From NCBI GenBank assembly GCA_022577435.1, contig JAKOON010000014.1:4490347-4554346 (forward strand): DNA of 64,000 nt. The letters run 5' to 3'. Each line of letters opens with the position of its first letter. The stretch's first letter is position 1. This document shows positions 12,934 to 26,055 of this stretch, one piece after another. The notes under the pieces were generated by a model, which was given only the letters and a program-made list of their open reading frames with translations, did not search any database and was not told the DNA's origin. The stretch is from Embiotoca jacksoni. Its lineage: Eukaryota; Chordata; Actinopteri; Embiotocidae. The position numbers and the translations under genes were made by a program.

Positions 12934-13817
12934 AAATGTCTTACTTTGACAAGAATTTACCGACACTGATGGTATTGAATCAGTTCTACAACTTTTCAAC
13001 TGCAACTCTACCAAATTGGATGAAACAGAAATACAGCACAACAACGCTACATCAATTTTAATCAAAGTAGTATGAAACCGCCTCTTCATTGAATCTGCCA
13101 CACTCGGCAAACTTTGAATAATGGCTGCAGGTCGTGTTTTAATAATGGATACAGCCTGGTCCTGGTAGAGTGACCTCCAAGGCTGACAACCTGTGGTCAG
13201 CATACTGTAAAATGAAATCGAGATCAAAGGACAAAAATGAATTACCATGTGACACTGGCATAACTTAGACAAAGGCAAAAGAAGGAACGGAGTTTATTCT
13301 AAAAGATGATGACGAGGTCATTTAAACTACAGCAATTATGGAAAACATGCCAAAAAAAAACCACCTGTACCTCAGACTTGAAATGCTGCTCTGATGGTAC
13401 CTGTTGGATTCAGAACAGTCGGTCACAACATACAGTATTCTGGAATAGGAGAGTTTTTAGTATTTCAACATAAAATATTCAATTCAATTCAAATACAGAC
13501 GTGTGAAGAAATATTCCCATCCTGTGCCTGTAAACGGGATGTATTACTGCCTCGAAGTTTACAACCTGTCGCTTTCACACTGCACTGTAGTACGAGACAA
13601 CATCACACCTGCTGGCCCATTAACAGTGCACTCTTTTTAGAACACTGTAAAAGTATAATAATCCTCTTTGATTGTCTCCTCTTACACTTAAACAAACCGT
13701 GTCTCATTTTTAAACCAAAAATTATTATATAGTTTAAGGGGTTCGCTTTCATTCAGTAAAGATCCAAGTTATTTATTTATTTTTATTTTTTTTAATTTTT
13801 GCTTAAGTCAGCAAGTC

Positions 13818-13847
13818 ATGCCGGACACCTCTTAAGGTGTCCGGCAT
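13818..13847. repeat. Perfect hairpin, 13-bp stem and 4-nt loop
   Basis: ATGCCGGACACCT at 13818-13830 pairs exactly with AGGTGTCCGGCAT at 13835-13847 around the loop CTTA. Outer flanks CAAGT (13812-13816) and ACTTG (around 13853-13857) can pair as well after a small mismatch. It sits in intron 4 with its 3' edge about 115 bp before exon 5. It could be a transcript hairpin affecting acceptor choice, the remains of a terminal-inverted-repeat element, or a rho-independent-like chance structure. Confidence 0.75.
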
Positions 13848-13961
13848 TTACCACTTGGACGCATTTTTAAGTTTTCAAATTCTGAAGTAATTCAGTAAGA
13901 AATGGGCCTCAGCTCCGGTCGCTCCTCTTTGATGTCTCCCCTCTTTCTGTGTTTGGTTCAG

Positions 13962-14081
13962 GATCCAGTGGATTTAAAGCACGAGGCAAGATGTTTGAAG
14001 TCAAATCCACCTCTGGGAAGCTCCTCTTCTCCGCCGACGAGCAGGAGGTGGTGGTGGGTGCGGAGCGGCTCCGAGTGATGG
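13962..14081 (+). CDS. sgcd: delta-sarcoglycan exon 5 (family numbering)
   Basis: This 120-nt exon enters in phase 1 and leaves in phase 1. With the G carried from exon 4 it reads GSSGFKARGKMFEVKSTSG, then KLLFSADEQEVVVGAERLRV and M. It has the acceptor TTTGGTTCAG and the donor GTGAGT. KMFEVKS-SGKLLFSAD and EVVVGAERLRV are the strongly conserved beta-rich ectodomain core of delta-sarcoglycan (mammalian KKFEVKTVSGKLLFSAD). The eight residues at the exon start (SSGFKARG) do not resemble mammalian PKAVEAYG, so this linker is fish-specific or fast-evolving. The size equals exon 5 of the family as I recall it. Confidence 0.94.
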
Positions 14082-14677
14082 GTGAGTGAACAGATGACAC
14101 GTTCAGCAGCTCTGTTTGTTTGTTAATGATCCGGAGAGTGAAATCAATAGCGGCGGATGTTTGAAGTGTTGTAAATGAGGTCATTTTGTTTGATCCACTA
14201 TGTTAGTTTCCCCAAAGATACAAAGATATCTGTTGCCGTGGTTCTTGTTTGGTGGTGGTTGGTTGAGATGTTGGCGTCAAGGAGTTCAATTCTTGTAGAA
14301 CTCATTTTTGGAAGTGAAGAGCTTTAACTTTGGATTTTTAACAATATATCGGACACGAATTCACAATAAATACGACATCAAAATGACACCTTTGTCCAAA
14401 GACCGCTAAATTCACATTAATGGACCAACAAGTCCTGATACCTAAACGAAAGAAGGTTATTTGCCAAAATGATGCCCAGCGACAGGCATACCGGATCTCC
14501 GTCGTCATGGTAATAGTAATAAATACATGGTTAATGTTGTGAAGCGATTGCAGTTTTTTTTAGGTTTAAGGCATCACATTACTCAGTTTGGTTTTGGAAA
14601 ATATCATGGTTTGGGTTCCCAAATAAGTTTCGTAAGTCTACTTGCGTACGAAATCCAAATTGAGTCAACCTTGACTT

Positions 14678-14702
14678 TTGTTGTTGTTGTTGTTGTTGTT
14701 TT
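14678..14702 (+). repeat. (TTG)n microsatellite
   Basis: About eight TTG units, with no coding context. Confidence 0.9.
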
Positions 14703-15003
14703 TATGTTTGTGGACTGCTGGGTGAAAGTCCTGTGTTTGATCTCTCCAACCATCCCTGACTTCATCCCTACATGAACTTTGTTCCCCTACTATACTGCGT
14801 CAGCTGACTTCCTCGTTTGTTCGGTCATAATTACTACAACCACTGGAGGTCTGCGTCGGCATCGGTCGGTTGCAAAGATTACATACGGTGGTGTTTCAGG
14901 GGAGGATGGTCCGAATATATCAGAGGCTTTTTCTTTGATTGTCCGACAAGTACCGAATTTTTTCACCATCTCACCGTTGCTACATCGTAATGTGCAAACA
15001 CAA

Positions 15004-15028
15004 ACACACACACACACACACACACACA
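15004..15028 (+). repeat. (CA)n microsatellite
   Basis: About twelve CA units. Confidence 0.95.
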
Positions 15029-16723
15029 TTTCTCTAACTGAGCTGATGTGTCAACCTGACATACAATAAATGCAAAGTAGAATAATGTGATGCTTATATT
15101 AGCATCATGAGCAGTCGGTAGGGAGGAGAGAGGGGCTCAGATCTGTGCTGCGTGTATGAGAGGAGTAAGATGACAACTAGCATGGGAGGATGAAACGTTT
15201 TGTTTTTTTTAAGCTTTTTTTTCAGAGCTAGAAAATTCAAGCTCGGTAAGGAGAATGATGGTGGGAAGCTCATATTTGCCAACGGGACTCTGGGGGGAGA
15301 AGGTGACATGAAGTCCTTTCAGACAAATGAGGTTTGTTCTCATGACGGGAGATAAGAAGTGACAGAGTTGCTCCGAAAGCGGCGGCCGGTCGGCCTGCGA
15401 GCGACGGCACTGCGACAAATGATTTCCTGTGAGAGCAGAGGGGTGTAACTGTGGGTAGTGGAGGAAATATTACTCAGAAAACATGAATACGGGCACAAGC
15501 CAAGAATCTGCATAAAATCAAAGCCGCAACGGAGAAGATCATCCTGTTTTCTGAAGCGTAATCTGCCCACAGGAGGTGAAAGATTTGAGCTCGATGTTGA
15601 CTTTCATCGAGTAATATCATAAGGCTGCGGCGTTAACTTCGATGGAAATTCTCCAATCTGACATAAAAGGCCAGCCTGAGGGTTATTACTCAGCTGTTTT
15701 TCAAGATACCTTATTTCTAGACGTCTATAAACGGGAATCTTGTGCTGACTGTGAATGGAGATTTTTGGAGGTCATATTTGCAACTTGGAAAGCGGAATGC
15801 ATGATATGCATTTTGCATTAAAGTTAACTTATAAAGTTAATTGCTAGCAAAACCATCAACCGACTAACGGGTAGTTATCCGCTCGGAGCGAACCGGGAGG
15901 TTGTGTTGTCTTCGGGTATTCCAATGTTTCTCCAGCATCATTGATGACTTTGCAGGATTCTGGCTAGAAAACATTAGCGGGTTGTTCGTGGGCTTCTGTT
16001 TCACATCCATGGGCGGAGCACTTTCGTCTTTAAGCGCTGCTGAAGTTCATAATCAGCTGTTTATACCGAATTTCCCCACTGTGTGATTAATAAAGTCAAA
16101 ATCTAATCTGTTGTTCTAACAGGGGAGTCCCTAATTTTGGAATGCACCCATCAGCGTGGTGTGCCTGTAGTGTTTGTTTTCAGCAACTTGTTTCGATTCG
16201 CTGAGGTGGAGATCAGAGACATGATTTTTGCAATTTTCAAGCAGGAAGCAGGAGAACAGAGGGACATGCTTTTGTCCAATTTTTTTTGGACAAATAGACG
16301 GAGCAAATGTTTCGCCTTTTCAAGCCCATTTTGAGCACCTTGCGTGTGTTGTTTCATTGTTACACTTGCACTAAGTGTGACCACTTGAGCTCCCGGAATT
16401 GTTTTCAGTGATGACATAGGTCTCGTTGCATAAGGGTAGTTTCTGCCAGCTTTGTTCCATTTAAAAAAAAAAAATCAAAAGTAAGACCATCATGAGGGAC
16501 ATCAAAGACGTTTTTCACCATATATATTGTTAAAGTTTTGCTTTTATTTTTCCCTTGATGGTGAGAAAAATCATAATAGATGTGAGTTTGATGGATATTA
16601 TACATCATATTGTTCCAACTTTTTATTAAAGCTGTATAATGTTTGCGCTGTAATACTCAAGCGTGTTTTATGGGCACATGATCCTGTCAAATGGAAATAT
16701 TCTCAATGTTTTGTGCATCATAA

Positions 16724-17215
16724 AGCCTCTGTGTCGGCGAGGCTTAATGTTTTCAGGTTGTTCTCCCGTCTCATTCTTATGAACGTGAATATATCAGGAA
16801 CCCCTTGAGGGAATTTCATCAAATGTGACACAAGCATTCACCTGGATTTAAACATGAAGTGATTCGATTTGCAAAGATCACTGTGACTTTGCAAAACATG
16901 TTTGTGTACATAACTCAGGAATTCTCACACTATTTATGACCAGATTTAACAAAAATGTCTCGTAGGATCAAGCGATGGAGTGATGACATCTAATATCCAA
17001 AAAGGTCAAGTGTCAACTTCACTGTGACATCAAAATGTTCTGCAAAAAAACACTTTTCTGGCCGTTATTCAACACCTTAACTCAGGAACAGAAGGGGGAG
17101 ATTGTGACAATATTTCACATTTGGTCAGATACCGATTTGGTGACACTAATCCGGGGTGTCCACCTTGAAACCGTGGTGACTGCATAGAGCCATCTGTGCT
17201 GTTGGGTTGAAGATT
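16724..17215 (+). repeat. Fish dispersed repeat, unclassified
   Basis: The ordered phrases ATATCAGGAACCCCTTGAGG, AAAAAGGTCAAGTGTCAACT, TTCACTGTGACATC, AATGTTCTGCAAAAAAACAC and CACATTTGGTCAGATACCGA follow a repeat that I recognise as abundant in percomorph genomes. This copy has many point changes and small gaps. The family is non-coding and I do not know its class. Recognition is by memory of the consensus, not by a search. Confidence 0.55.
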
Positions 17216-17587
17216 TGTGTGAAGAATCTAGGTTTGTAGCTTCTTTTTAGCAGCATCTATATTTGAGGCATTGTTTTTTTTGTGGAGGCGACAGCTTTGT
17301 GTTCCATCATAAGCAGCTTTGTTGGCCAAATGCCTTTAAAATCTTCATTATGCATATTATAGAGGGTCTGAACAGACATGGATTTAAATTGCAACCTGAC
17401 AGGTTGAAGGAGGCTTTCAACCGCAAGTTGATAATTATAGTTTTATGCACTTAAGTTTTTAATTAGGACTGATTGACACACAAGTAGGTCAGGGAAGTTC
17501 TGAGTTTTGCGGGAAACGTCCGTCTCATCCACATATGACCACCTCTATTTCCTATATTAAGAGATATTTGTGAAGCTGTCAGTGGAC

Positions 17588-17674
17588 AGAGTTCCTGCTG
17601 CACCGACTGCATGTTCTGATTCTCCTTATACTTAATACAACCCAAAGAGAGCAGTTTGTTTTGTCTACGTCCAT
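17588..17674 (+). repeat. Dispersed repeat C, copy 1
   Basis: CTGACTGCATGTTC-type sequence (here CCGACTGCATGTTCTG), then TTATACTTAATACAACCCAA and AGAGAGCAGTTTGTTTTGTC. It aligns over about 85 bp with 19061-19143 in the same orientation. This is a short repeat of unknown class. Confidence 0.55.
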
Positions 17675-18295
17675 GTAACTTGTAAACTTGTAAAGTTATG
17701 GGGAAATTATACTGAACAGAATATGATACCATATGAACTTGAAACATGATTCCAGTGGAGGCAGAGAAAGGCTTCCAAATATGACGATATAATTTTTTTT
17801 TTTTAATTAAAAAAAATAAAAAAAATTGTTTTGTCCAGACAGAGAAAAAAATATTCCAAATAAATTAAAGAAATCAGCCGACCATGCTGCACAAGGACAG
17901 AGTTAATCATCACTTATTTCTGTTATTTCATGCATACACTCACTCACACAGCGTGCTGTGAGCATAATTAAGATATAAAAAATACAGAATCTGACAGATA
18001 AAGACGCACACTTCTGAAGTTATAATGTCTTTGATTCGCAGTTCAGCTTCTTTCTTGCGTCCTTTTCCTTCATTCCCCTACTAATTATTTATTTCTTTAA
18101 TTTCTTCCTTCCCTATCTCCTACTTATAAATCCTTCTCCATTATATTTCCATCTGCCATCATTCACCGTCACTCATCCATCCGCCCACCCAATCAACCCG
18201 TCCATTCAATTTCATTAATAGATAAACAGATATGTGAAGTGTCTCTCTTTTGACTGGGCCACACTTACGAGTTAAGAACTCCAATGGCTTCACTA

Positions 18296-18320
18296 TCTCT
18301 CTCTCTCTCTCTCTCTCTCT
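18296..18320 (+). repeat. (CT)n microsatellite
   Basis: About twelve CT units. Confidence 0.95.
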
Positions 18321-18775
18321 AAAACACATCTTTTCGAGCCCTCTGTGTGAGCAATTCTTCTTCTTCCTCATCTACATTCATTTAAATCCATGCCATGCTC
18401 TCATTGAGTCAGAGTTCGTTACTGTCACCCACCTCAGCAAAGTGCTCCTCTTGACGAAGGGAGGCAGGGGGACGAGTGAGGATAGGTGGCGCCGTGAGCT
18501 GTTCCACAGATCAGCAAATTTGTTTAAATTTGTCTGTACTCTTCGGATATTCACCTGTCAGTGCTTATTTCAACTCAACATCAAACCTTTATAGCCATAA
18601 AACACTGTTTGCAGAATTAACTGCTGTGATCACTGGAGCACGACCCTCACACAGGCTCTTCTGGTGATGAGTAAGCGAGTCTGAACAGCTATTAGAGCAA
18701 AGCTAAAACTACCAAGGGTTCATCCTCTGGGGACCGAGTGCCCATGATTACATCCAGACTTTCATTAGAGGTGTA

Positions 18776-19006
18776 AGATTTGAGGCGCGATCAAAAAGTT
18801 CTGAGACTCCTCCTGTTGCGCGTGAACGGAGCGCAGTACAGTGATGCACATTGAGCAGGAGGAAGCAATATGTTTCAAGAGGCAGTATACCAAGTTGCAT
18901 CACTTGATCAACATCGGCACCTGAGTTATTCAACTTTTTGTGAGCACTGGTAGGGGGCTATTTGCGATTTCACTGTGGACCTATAACTTGAGAGAGCACA
19001 AATAAA
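18776..19006 (+). mobile_element. Mariner-family relic, 5' end only
   Basis: Starts next to a TA dinucleotide. Its terminal sequence contains GATCAAAAAGTTCTGAGAC, like the element at 54866 (CATCAAAAAGTTCCGAGAT). The similarity continues for about 200 bp, to TTTCACTGTGGACCTATAAC and TTGAGAGAGCA, which is where a mariner transposase would begin. The start codon is GTG and a stop follows. The sequence then breaks into an A-rich run and repeat C, so the 3' end is missing. Confidence 0.6.
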
Positions 19007-19060
19007 AAAAAAAAAATGTTGTGGGACAGAAAGAAGTCACTGAGGTTCAAACTTGAGATT

Positions 19061-19143
19061 GCATTTCTGCTGCGCTGACTGCATGTTCGAATTATCTTTA
19101 TAATTAACACAAAACAAAGAGAAACAGGTTGTGCCATCCACGA
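19061..19143 (+). repeat. Dispersed repeat C, copy 2
   Basis: TGCTGCGCTGACTGCATGTT, then TCTTTATAATTAACACAAAA and CAAAGAGAAACAGGTTGTG. It aligns with 17588-17674. Both copies are diverged, so this is not a recent local duplication. Confidence 0.55.
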
Positions 19144-22100
19144 CAGAAGAAAGAAAAAAAAAAAAAATCTGCGGAATTCACTCTTTTAACGACACTTCGG
19201 TCCGTTGCTGTGGCAACACAAAAAAACAGTTAAATTGGGAGTAAGTGCAGGGAGAGTCAGAGCAGAAACACAGAGGCAGAGAGTGCCCATGATTTGTCAA
19301 TTACGCCTTTTATCTCCACAGCCGTTGGATGAGACCGCTCAGGGCGACGAGGCTAATCAAACACCCTGGCAACCGCTGCCTCAGCAGACAGAGCCGGCCC
19401 TTTGACTTCCCAAAAGACTTGCTAAAAGTCTCTACGTGTAGCACCTGGGTGTGTTTCATGTCTCTTATTATTTCATTGTCACTTTTCTTCACGTGTGTTT
19501 GTCCTTAAAGTTTGGTGATTTGTCTAATCTCTAATAACTGCTATAGGTTTTTAAAGGTTTTCAACACGGTTGCTATTAAAATTCCAGAATTTCAGTTGTG
19601 ATATTGTACTTAATGTAATTGGGCCAAAAACCTGTACAAGAATTTGGCCTTAGTCAAAAACAAGCATGAAAAATACAGTATATATTATTAATGTTAGAGT
19701 CAAAAGCCGTGATTTTAGGGCCAGTTTTCGGTACATCACATTTCACGCGACAAAAAATGATATCGCCAGTGCTGTAAAACTATTGCAGTACACAGTCCTG
19801 AATACTGTAGGGGTGTTTTGTCTTTATATGCATTCAGTAACAGGCCTGAAAATGACCAATGTTTTTCAGACGAGCACAAATCCCTTTCAGCGATGTCAAT
19901 AAGAACTCGTCGCATCGATGCAACAGTGGAAATAGCATGTTGTTTTCTGCGGGAAAATGTTTGTGGCACTCGGGATGGTGTTTCCCATTCTGTCTCTTTC
20001 CGACAATCAAAGCCGGTAACTCGGCACCGGCTTCTTGACCAAGAAAACAGAAACCAAAAGAGGTTTACTTGCATAAACTCAACCAGAGGCGGCAGATCAG
20101 AAAACACCTCGCGTGAACTGTTTTTGAGTTGTCTCAGTTTGTCGTTTGTCCATTACAAAAGATTTAAGAAATAATAATCGTTTCGAGTTCGTCTTTGCAT
20201 GTGGTTATATAGTGTCCAATGCACACGAGTCCAGCAGCTGCCGTAGACGTGCCGCTGTCTGCTCTCTCGTTCCTCTGACGTACGAAGGCGCCCGAGGAGG
20301 ATTATAAAGCTGCCACGTGTCATTACCAAGCCCATCGTTTCTTCCCCACCGATAAAATACATAATTATCTCCTGCGTGTGGCTTTAACTGGCCCGACCGA
20401 GGTCATTGGAAATCCATGATCGTGCTATCAGTGGTCTCTGCAGCTATTTACAGTCCGGTCAGACACGGCGACCGGCCTTCCGGCAGACTGACGGTAAATG
20501 GGAACACACACAGGTGGGATCTGGTCATAGGATCATTGTTAAGATACTGTAATGGGGTTTGTTTCAGGTCACTGAGGCTGCAAAAAAAAAAGCTTTGTTT
20601 CTTGGGAGACTCCACAAAGAGCCACAACACACAGCATTACAGACTTATCACATTCAATTCAGTCTTTTTTTTTTTTAAGTAATATTGCTAGATATGGTGT
20701 TTCAAAAATGGTTTCATGAATTGAGCTTTGAATGACTTTAAAATGTCAGGGAGTGTGGGATAAATGGGAGCTGGGGCTGCATATTAAACATACTGAAGTT
20801 TTGATCCTAATATTTCCCCTATTTTCTTTTCAATAGCCAACAGCCAAACAATGTTTTTTGTTATTTGTTGTCACAGTAATAGTTTGAACGCACGGTTCTT
20901 TGAGTTTAGAAAATCAAAAGATGCAAATTTAAATATTTCCAGCTAATTGTGTGATGTGCTCTATGCTTATTATCATGGGAAATTATTATACAGTACAACA
21001 TAAGGCTATTTCATCATTCAACTTTCTATATTATGAAAACAAAACTGCATTTCTAGCTAGCCATTGCATCGTTTTGAACATAAAAAGGCATCATATTCTC
21101 ACTTTGATGGACAAGGCGTCAAAAGTTCTTGATTTTAATAATTTTTTTAAGCAAAAAGTTGTGACGTGCTCAAGGAAAAGTCAGAAGCACAGCAACTGTA
21201 GCATGAGATTAAAGAAAATAAATACTTTTGAACTCATCCATCCTCAATCCTGAGGTGGCTTTGTCAAAGAATGTAAATCTTTCATTAAAAAAAAAAAAAA
21301 AACAGCGTCGAGAAATTCCCACCCTCCTGTAAACTGCTGCCAAGTCTCGTCGATGTGAATGAAATACAAAATGTGAAAGGCAGCAGCCTTTTACTGGAGC
21401 AGAGGTTTCGAAGTCATTGGGTCAGCTGATATTCCCTCAACATGTTTCCCTGCGAGCTGCACCCACTCAGACTCGCCTTCGAATCCAACTCCACTTCCAA
21501 AATAAGCACTGCTCACTCATGCGATGTGTGCCTACTGTTTCCCCCCTCAGAGGAAAAGTTCAGAGCAGCGGACTGTACTGATAAATACAGTATACAGCTT
21601 ACAGCGGAGAGAGTGGACGAGGCCGGGGATATTTCAACTTTCACAGGCAGAGAGCCCAGAGGGAGGAACACGGGAGTCACCTTGGTGCTCAGGATCAGAG
21701 TCCTGTTAACATCTGCTCAGACACAGCAGCAGTGTTTTAGCTTCTTTGTAATATCCCCTGCTCATTTTTAACGTTAGCGTCAATCACACTGTAGTGGAGC
21801 TGCCGCTGATCCTCAGTCATGTTTTTCTGCTGTCACACAAAGGAATAAAACTGAGGTAATTTGTCAGCTTTTAATCTTGGTAGTTTTCAGGCAACCCAGT
21901 ATTGGAACATTCTGCCAAATCTAACTGCTGACAATAAGCGCGCATGGATACACAAATACAGTGTGGTTACGGTTAGGGAAGTTCATTGTTGTGGCAATAC
22001 ACTATGTTATGGTTAAGGTTATGATTAGTGAAAGATTGTGTTCCACCTCAATACACAAAGGACTCCGGACCGATACCTGGACTTGGAAACTGTCAATGCT

Positions 22101-24505
22101 TCTTTCAAAACCGATTTTATAAAATTATTTTTAAGAAACAGAAAATTACAACACTACAAACTCTGTTAATTTGTTTTGGTTTACACGCTGTTTTGAGGGA
22201 TAGAGTGGAACCCATGTGGTTCCCCGTAGCTACCATTAACAGATAAACATCTCGCATGATGGCACACAATTCAAGACAGGTATGTGGCCCAAAATTTGTT
22301 TGAAAAGAGTGAAGTAAGGCATTCTGATTAAACATTTACCTAAATTGAGTTTATCTAGCAAAAGTTTTAAGATGAAAACGTGCTGGCGTGGGTGTAGCCT
22401 CGGTATCAAAATTTGGTACCAAATGACAAGGTTTTTTTGTTGAGCCCAGAAAAGTATCAAAGCTTGGTACACAGCCCGACATTCACGCTGAACTAGATTA
22501 TGAAGTGTGGAGTCTGTCACTATTGGGAGAATTTATAGCAACACTGAGCTGTGTTTATGTGGTGCTATTAAACCATGAATCCAAATATACTTGCTTGAGC
22601 ATCATCGCCTGGCAACTCCCAACAGGTTAGGACACCTCTGAAACACTTTTTCATTTATTTCCAGACGTAATTAGAGAAGATGCTGCCATGGCATTTTCCA
22701 GTGTCTCCAGAGATACATAGGAGTGATTCTGAAATTTAAAAAAAACTTGGTCAGATGCTTTTACACCTTATCCTTGAAGCATGCGTCTCTAGTTTTGATG
22801 AGATAGAACTGACGTCCTACTACCAGACACTAATTTTGAATTTGTGTCTCACCACATGCTTTGAGCCAAAGAGGACATTTTCATTAATTAACAAACAACA
22901 CGGTTTTTGCTTTGAAGAGAAAAGGTTGTTTTTGCAGCCCTCCTGTATCTGCCACTGCAAATAAGTTGTAAGTTAATGTTATTTAAGACACCCTGGCAGT
23001 AATTTTCTTGTGCCGTCTGACAGGATGAAACAGTGAGTGTAATTACAAACCTTTAGGTGAGAAACTAATTGGCCTGGGTTGGGGAATTAAACCGCGGATT
23101 GTCAAAGTTGACTGTAAATGTGTTCCAAATACACAGAAACCCTTCCGTGGAAACTCAATCTCTTGTAATCCTTCCATAATTTTCCAGCTTCTCACCTCAA
23201 GATTATTTTCAAGCTTTTCTTTCCTTACATGCAAACACACTCACACTCACTTCCTGTTACCATCAATGTAATAACAACATGTAAATAGCATCCAGAAGGC
23301 CCCAGAAAGCAACATTACCTATCTTTTTTCTTTCCTTTTTTGTTGTAATTATAATTAAACACCTTTCATTACCCTCAATTATGTCCCGCTGACTCCGAAG
23401 TCGGAGCTGATTCAATGTGTAGCCTCCGGGAGGGGGAAGAAAGGTGAGAAGCAAAAAACGTAATTGGAAAGAATGTCTTTACCCACCTGCTTCCTCCATA
23501 CGAGAAGTGTTATCAACAGTCGGTCTGCTTTGATGCACTCGCTAAGTAATAACCACTCCACATTATGGTGCTCGGTCTCTTTCATATTCTACAGAGGCAA
23601 ATCAAGGATGACCGCGTGATCACAGAAAAAGCATCGTGAAAGAACCTTTTTCTTTTTTTTTTTTTGTCTGCGTTTAAATATGAAACCTCTTGCTGTGGAG
23701 ACTTCATCTTCTCCGGTGAGATCAGAGTCAGACAGCTCTTTGCGGAGAATCACGATCACTGATAGCTCCACGTCGAGATTACGCCGTGGGATGTTACATA
23801 TGTAGAGATCAAAATCACTCCTTGTAAACTAATTTTTGGAAAATATCAAAGCTTCACGCTGAGATACATGTCAGATGTTTTTTGAAGTCAAAAGGGCAGT
23901 TGTTATGGATCTCTATTTTTAAGTGTTTTTTTTAGTTTTTTTAAATAAACCTAATTGTAGGTCACGCCCATCAAAAAAAAGGAAGAAAATTAAAACCACA
24001 GCCATTAAAATCCCTGTTATTTCACTTGTATCCATAAACCACAAGTCTGTATGTACTGTACTATAAAATCAAACAATTCACGTCTCTCTAAATAAAGCAG
24101 CAATTTGACATAGCTAAAACCTTCAAGGCAAAACTGCAAATGTTTCTAATTAACTTTATTTGGTGAGCTAAGTTAATAATTCATCGGGCATTTAGGCAAG
24201 TTCTTCAAGTAGCTAATGAACTAACTTTCTCAACTTCATTGCAACGGGAGACCACCACACCCCAACAGCGAGTTCACAGATTCAACAAACACAGAAGTAA
24301 AATGTTCGAGAAAAAAAAAATCATAACCCCCTCTGATGACGATCTGCTAGAAAGTAGGATCACAGTTGAAGTTTCGATCTTTTTTAAAACAATGCCAAAC
24401 TTGTGATACTTTTACAGCCTCTTTGTATAATGTAACACTTCAGACTGAGAAAGTAGAATAAAATAATATGAAATATTAATTCAAGGACTCTGGGGAGAAA
24501 GAAAG

Positions 24506-24508
<3 letters not shown>

Positions 24509-24590
<82 letters not shown>
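24509..24590 (+). repeat. (TG)n microsatellite, about 82 bp
   Basis: About 41 pure TG units followed by CGCGCG. Long alternating purine-pyrimidine DNA of this kind can adopt Z-form. Confidence 0.98.
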
Positions 24591-24597
<7 letters not shown>

Positions 24598-24960
24598 TAT
24601 CCTAAAAGGTTAAACATGTATTTTTCACTGTTGTGATTTTATGAACTGCTCTCGAAGTGCAGAAGGTCTCTAGCTAAGCATGTTGTGTTGCACAGTTCAT
24701 TTAGATTCACTCTCACTTGGTTTTCGATGTGAAGCTCCGAGCTTCTTTTTCCTGTTTGTCAGGTTGACAGCGCTTCCTTAGCGTCAAAACTGAACAAGTT
24801 TTAAAAACCTAATATTCTTTCGTTTTTTGTTTTTTTTTGTCTCTTAATATCATTTTATATAATTTATTACTTAAATATCAGTAGTCTATTCCAGGCTTTT
24901 TCCATTTACTTTAGATGACTTTGCATTAAGTTGCGGCCAAAAATGCAGCCTTTAAGACCG

Positions 24961-24963
<3 letters not shown>

Positions 24964-25018
<55 letters not shown>
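24964..25018 (+). repeat. (GT)n microsatellite, 55 bp
   Basis: Pure GT tract only 370 bp from the previous one. Confidence 0.98.
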
Positions 25019-25024
<6 letters not shown>

Positions 25025-25437
25025 CGTTTTGGATGATACCATCACCCTTGTAGCCATCCAAGTCTGCAGACGGAGCAACGAGACTGTACACACTGCAAAG
25101 TCTGTCACTGAGTGCGTGAGTGAATATGAAATTACACCATTAGTCAGCCGAATGCCGTGACTTTCTGCTTCATATCGAAAGCTCTCGTTTCAAATTAAAA
25201 ACCGTAATCATTTTGTCCTCTACAACCCAATCTTAAACTCATAAGAAAATTGAGAGCAAATTAATATTTACTGGGGCCAAGTTTGTGAACTATGTGGGTG
25301 AATAGTGTTTCACTGACCTCTTCGAACTCGCCAGTTCTGAACATCACTGATGGAGTCCAGAACCTTCATTTGTGCAGTCATCCGGGTCAAAAACTGCAGA
25401 AACTAAATCTAACAAGAAGTCTGACAAAGAAAACTCT

Positions 25438-26055
25438 TCATAAAAACATCCATACTTCAGGGAGACTGACAGGGGAAAGGTCAATTAATTGGAAAGCTTT
25501 AAAAGACGAGGACCTAACAAACAAAACCATCTCTAGCTCCGTTCCTCTACAGCTCAGCTCTGGGATTATTTTAACCACACCTTTGACCTCAACTTTCTCT
25601 CCTTCTGGCTCTGATTTATTCTCCGTCATTACCGAAACAAGTCTGACCTTCAGCAGCTGTGAGTAAAGCTCTTCCACAGCTTCCACCGGACTCTTGATCA
25701 CACGGTCATGACCAAAAAGGGCTCGGACATCAGCTGCCCTCTGCACTCTCGCTCCGGGAGGTCTGACCCGCTCTGCCTCGGCTGCTTCGTAATGAGGGAA
25801 GTCAGTTTGTGTTTCGATATTTTCCTCCCGGCTACTCGGAGGCAGCTGGTATTATTCTGTGTCTGTCTTCGCCCTGTGGACCCTCAGTAGCCCGAAGCTA
25901 ACCTTGCATCAGCATTTTGGCTCCAGGGTCGCCTCGAACGTTGCGAAGCCTCTCTTGAAATATTTGCCGTTGGGAAAGTGCCTTTTCTCAAGACTGCCTG
26001 CGAGGACTTCTAATGCATTTCCTTCTTTATATGATGGGCCATATTTCAGTGAAGA
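25438..26055 (-). other. Unexplained open frames with splice-like borders
   Basis: Two minus-strand frames look protein-like. The first runs from about 26055 to 25907, follows the acceptor-like TTTTCCCAG, and includes GNALEVLAGSLEKRHFPNG and KYFKRGFATFEATLE before a stop. The second runs from about 25856, contains REENIETQTDFPHYEAAEAE and RVIKSPVEAVEELYSQLLK, and is followed by a GTCAGA donor-like site. It also stays open to 25438. The two do not join in one frame with obvious GT/AG sites, and the plus strand is open over much of the same DNA. I do not recognise any protein. A nested gene, a transposon remnant or chance are all possible, and chance is the most likely. Confidence 0.15.

Larger units (their letters stand above)
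11703..13961 (+). other. sgcd: sgcd intron 4
   Basis: This 2.26 kb phase-1 intron runs from the donor GTAAGACT to the acceptor GTGTTTGGTTCAG. It contains a T-rich run near 12721-12742, an (AT)16 tract at 12900-12931, and a perfect 13-bp-stem hairpin at 13818-13847 shortly before exon 5. No coding or mobile sequence was recognised. Confidence 0.85.

Noticed and set aside
20448..20500. GC-rich inverted repeat around CCGGCCTTCCGG
   Set aside because: Pairing beyond the inner 4-5 bp needs many mismatches and gaps.
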